31,732 nucleotides of DNA, from NCBI GenBank assembly GCA_900766915.1, contig CAAFXE010000365.1:1-31732 (forward strand), read 5' to 3'. Below are positions 31,680 through 31,732 of the stretch, in pieces (position 1 is the stretch's first letter; every line of letters starts with the position of its first letter). The notes below the pieces were generated by a model. The model saw nothing but the letters and a program-made list of their open reading frames with translations, had not been told where the DNA came from and did not search any database. Source of the DNA: Lachnospiraceae bacterium (GTDB taxonomy: Bacteria > Bacillota > Clostridia > Lachnospirales > Lachnospiraceae). Made by a program: the position numbers and the translations under genes.

Positions 31680-31732
31680 TTATACTGCTTTTTTTAATTT
31701 GTATTCTGCCTCAAACTGTTTATTCGTTCTGC
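31680..31732 (-). CDS. C-terminal tail of a gene cut by the window edge, possibly feoB
   Basis: Only about 16 codons are visible (RTNKQFEAEYKLKKAV, then TAA at 31680). It lies 38 bases before the FeoB-associated gene, where feoB is expected. The identity is inferred from position alone. Confidence 0.3.
   Translation of the reverse strand, partial: RTNKQFEAEYKLKKAV

Overview
The window looks like a chromosomal segment of an anaerobic, low-to-mid GC Gram-positive of the Lachnospiraceae type (Blautia, Roseburia or Ruminococcus gnavus relatives). The clues are strong AGGAG-type ribosome binding sites, occasional TTG/GTG starts, a sporulation-type sigma factor fragment, a class II (B12-dependent) ribonucleotide reductase, rubrerythrin-based oxygen defence, a FeoB-associated Cys-rich protein, and clostridial families such as DUF3791/DUF3990, AAA-ATPase-like/PD-(D/E)XK proteins and DUF4143 ATPases. 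No species call is made. No tRNA, rRNA, CRISPR array or intact transposase was recognised.

Region 1 (1-3.9 kb) is an accessory zone. It holds the 5' part of a SigK-like gene, a DUF3791 gene overlapping a truncated DUF3990 gene, a decayed DUF4143 ATPase, and one intact protein with an N-terminal HTH, an AAA-ATPase-like domain and a PD-(D/E)XK domain. Four TACCGCA-type half-sites lie upstream of that last gene. Region 2 (3.9-6.3 kb) is nrdJ behind two NrdR boxes. Region 3 (6.3-7.9 kb) is an intact DUF4143 ATPase whose promoter is flanked by direct repeats.

Region 4 (8.0-13.3 kb) has a tRNA-modification pair (TtcA-like and TcdA), a cation/proton antiporter, a cupin, a small hypothetical protein, a RelA/SpoT-like gene interrupted by one in-frame TAA, and a UPF0309 SIS-domain protein. 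Region 5 (13.4-16.1 kb) is a redox/iron-sulfur operon. It encodes a DUF134 regulator fused to a NifX-type domain, a protein with a rubredoxin at each end, and a ferredoxin-rubrerythrin fusion. It is driven by a sigma-A-type promoter whose -35 lies inside a 17-bp-arm palindrome. Both fused genes keep a good ribosome binding site and ATG at the domain boundary.

Region 6 (16.1-20.7 kb) has an orphan small gene, an Rpn-type nuclease remnant, an AEC transporter, and oleate hydratase downstream of a TetR regulator. Region 7 (20.7-31.4 kb) is a uronate/pectin-fragment catabolic cluster: GH105 hydrolase, KduI, KduD and an RpiB-family isomerase in one operon, a divergent AraC regulator, a DctPQM TRAP importer, a polysaccharide deacetylase and a TIM-barrel sugar isomerase/epimerase. 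An AAA-ATPase/nuclease pseudogene with an internal deletion follows the kdu operon. A FeoB-associated protein and a possible FeoB tail close the window.

The uronate genes form a clear pathway: TRAP import, then GH105 cleavage of unsaturated oligouronides, KduI, KduD and 2-keto-3-deoxygluconate. The least described material is the redox operon with its double fusions, the nonsense-interrupted alarmone-synthetase-like gene, and the ATPase/nuclease families present in several stages of decay with their own operator-like repeats.
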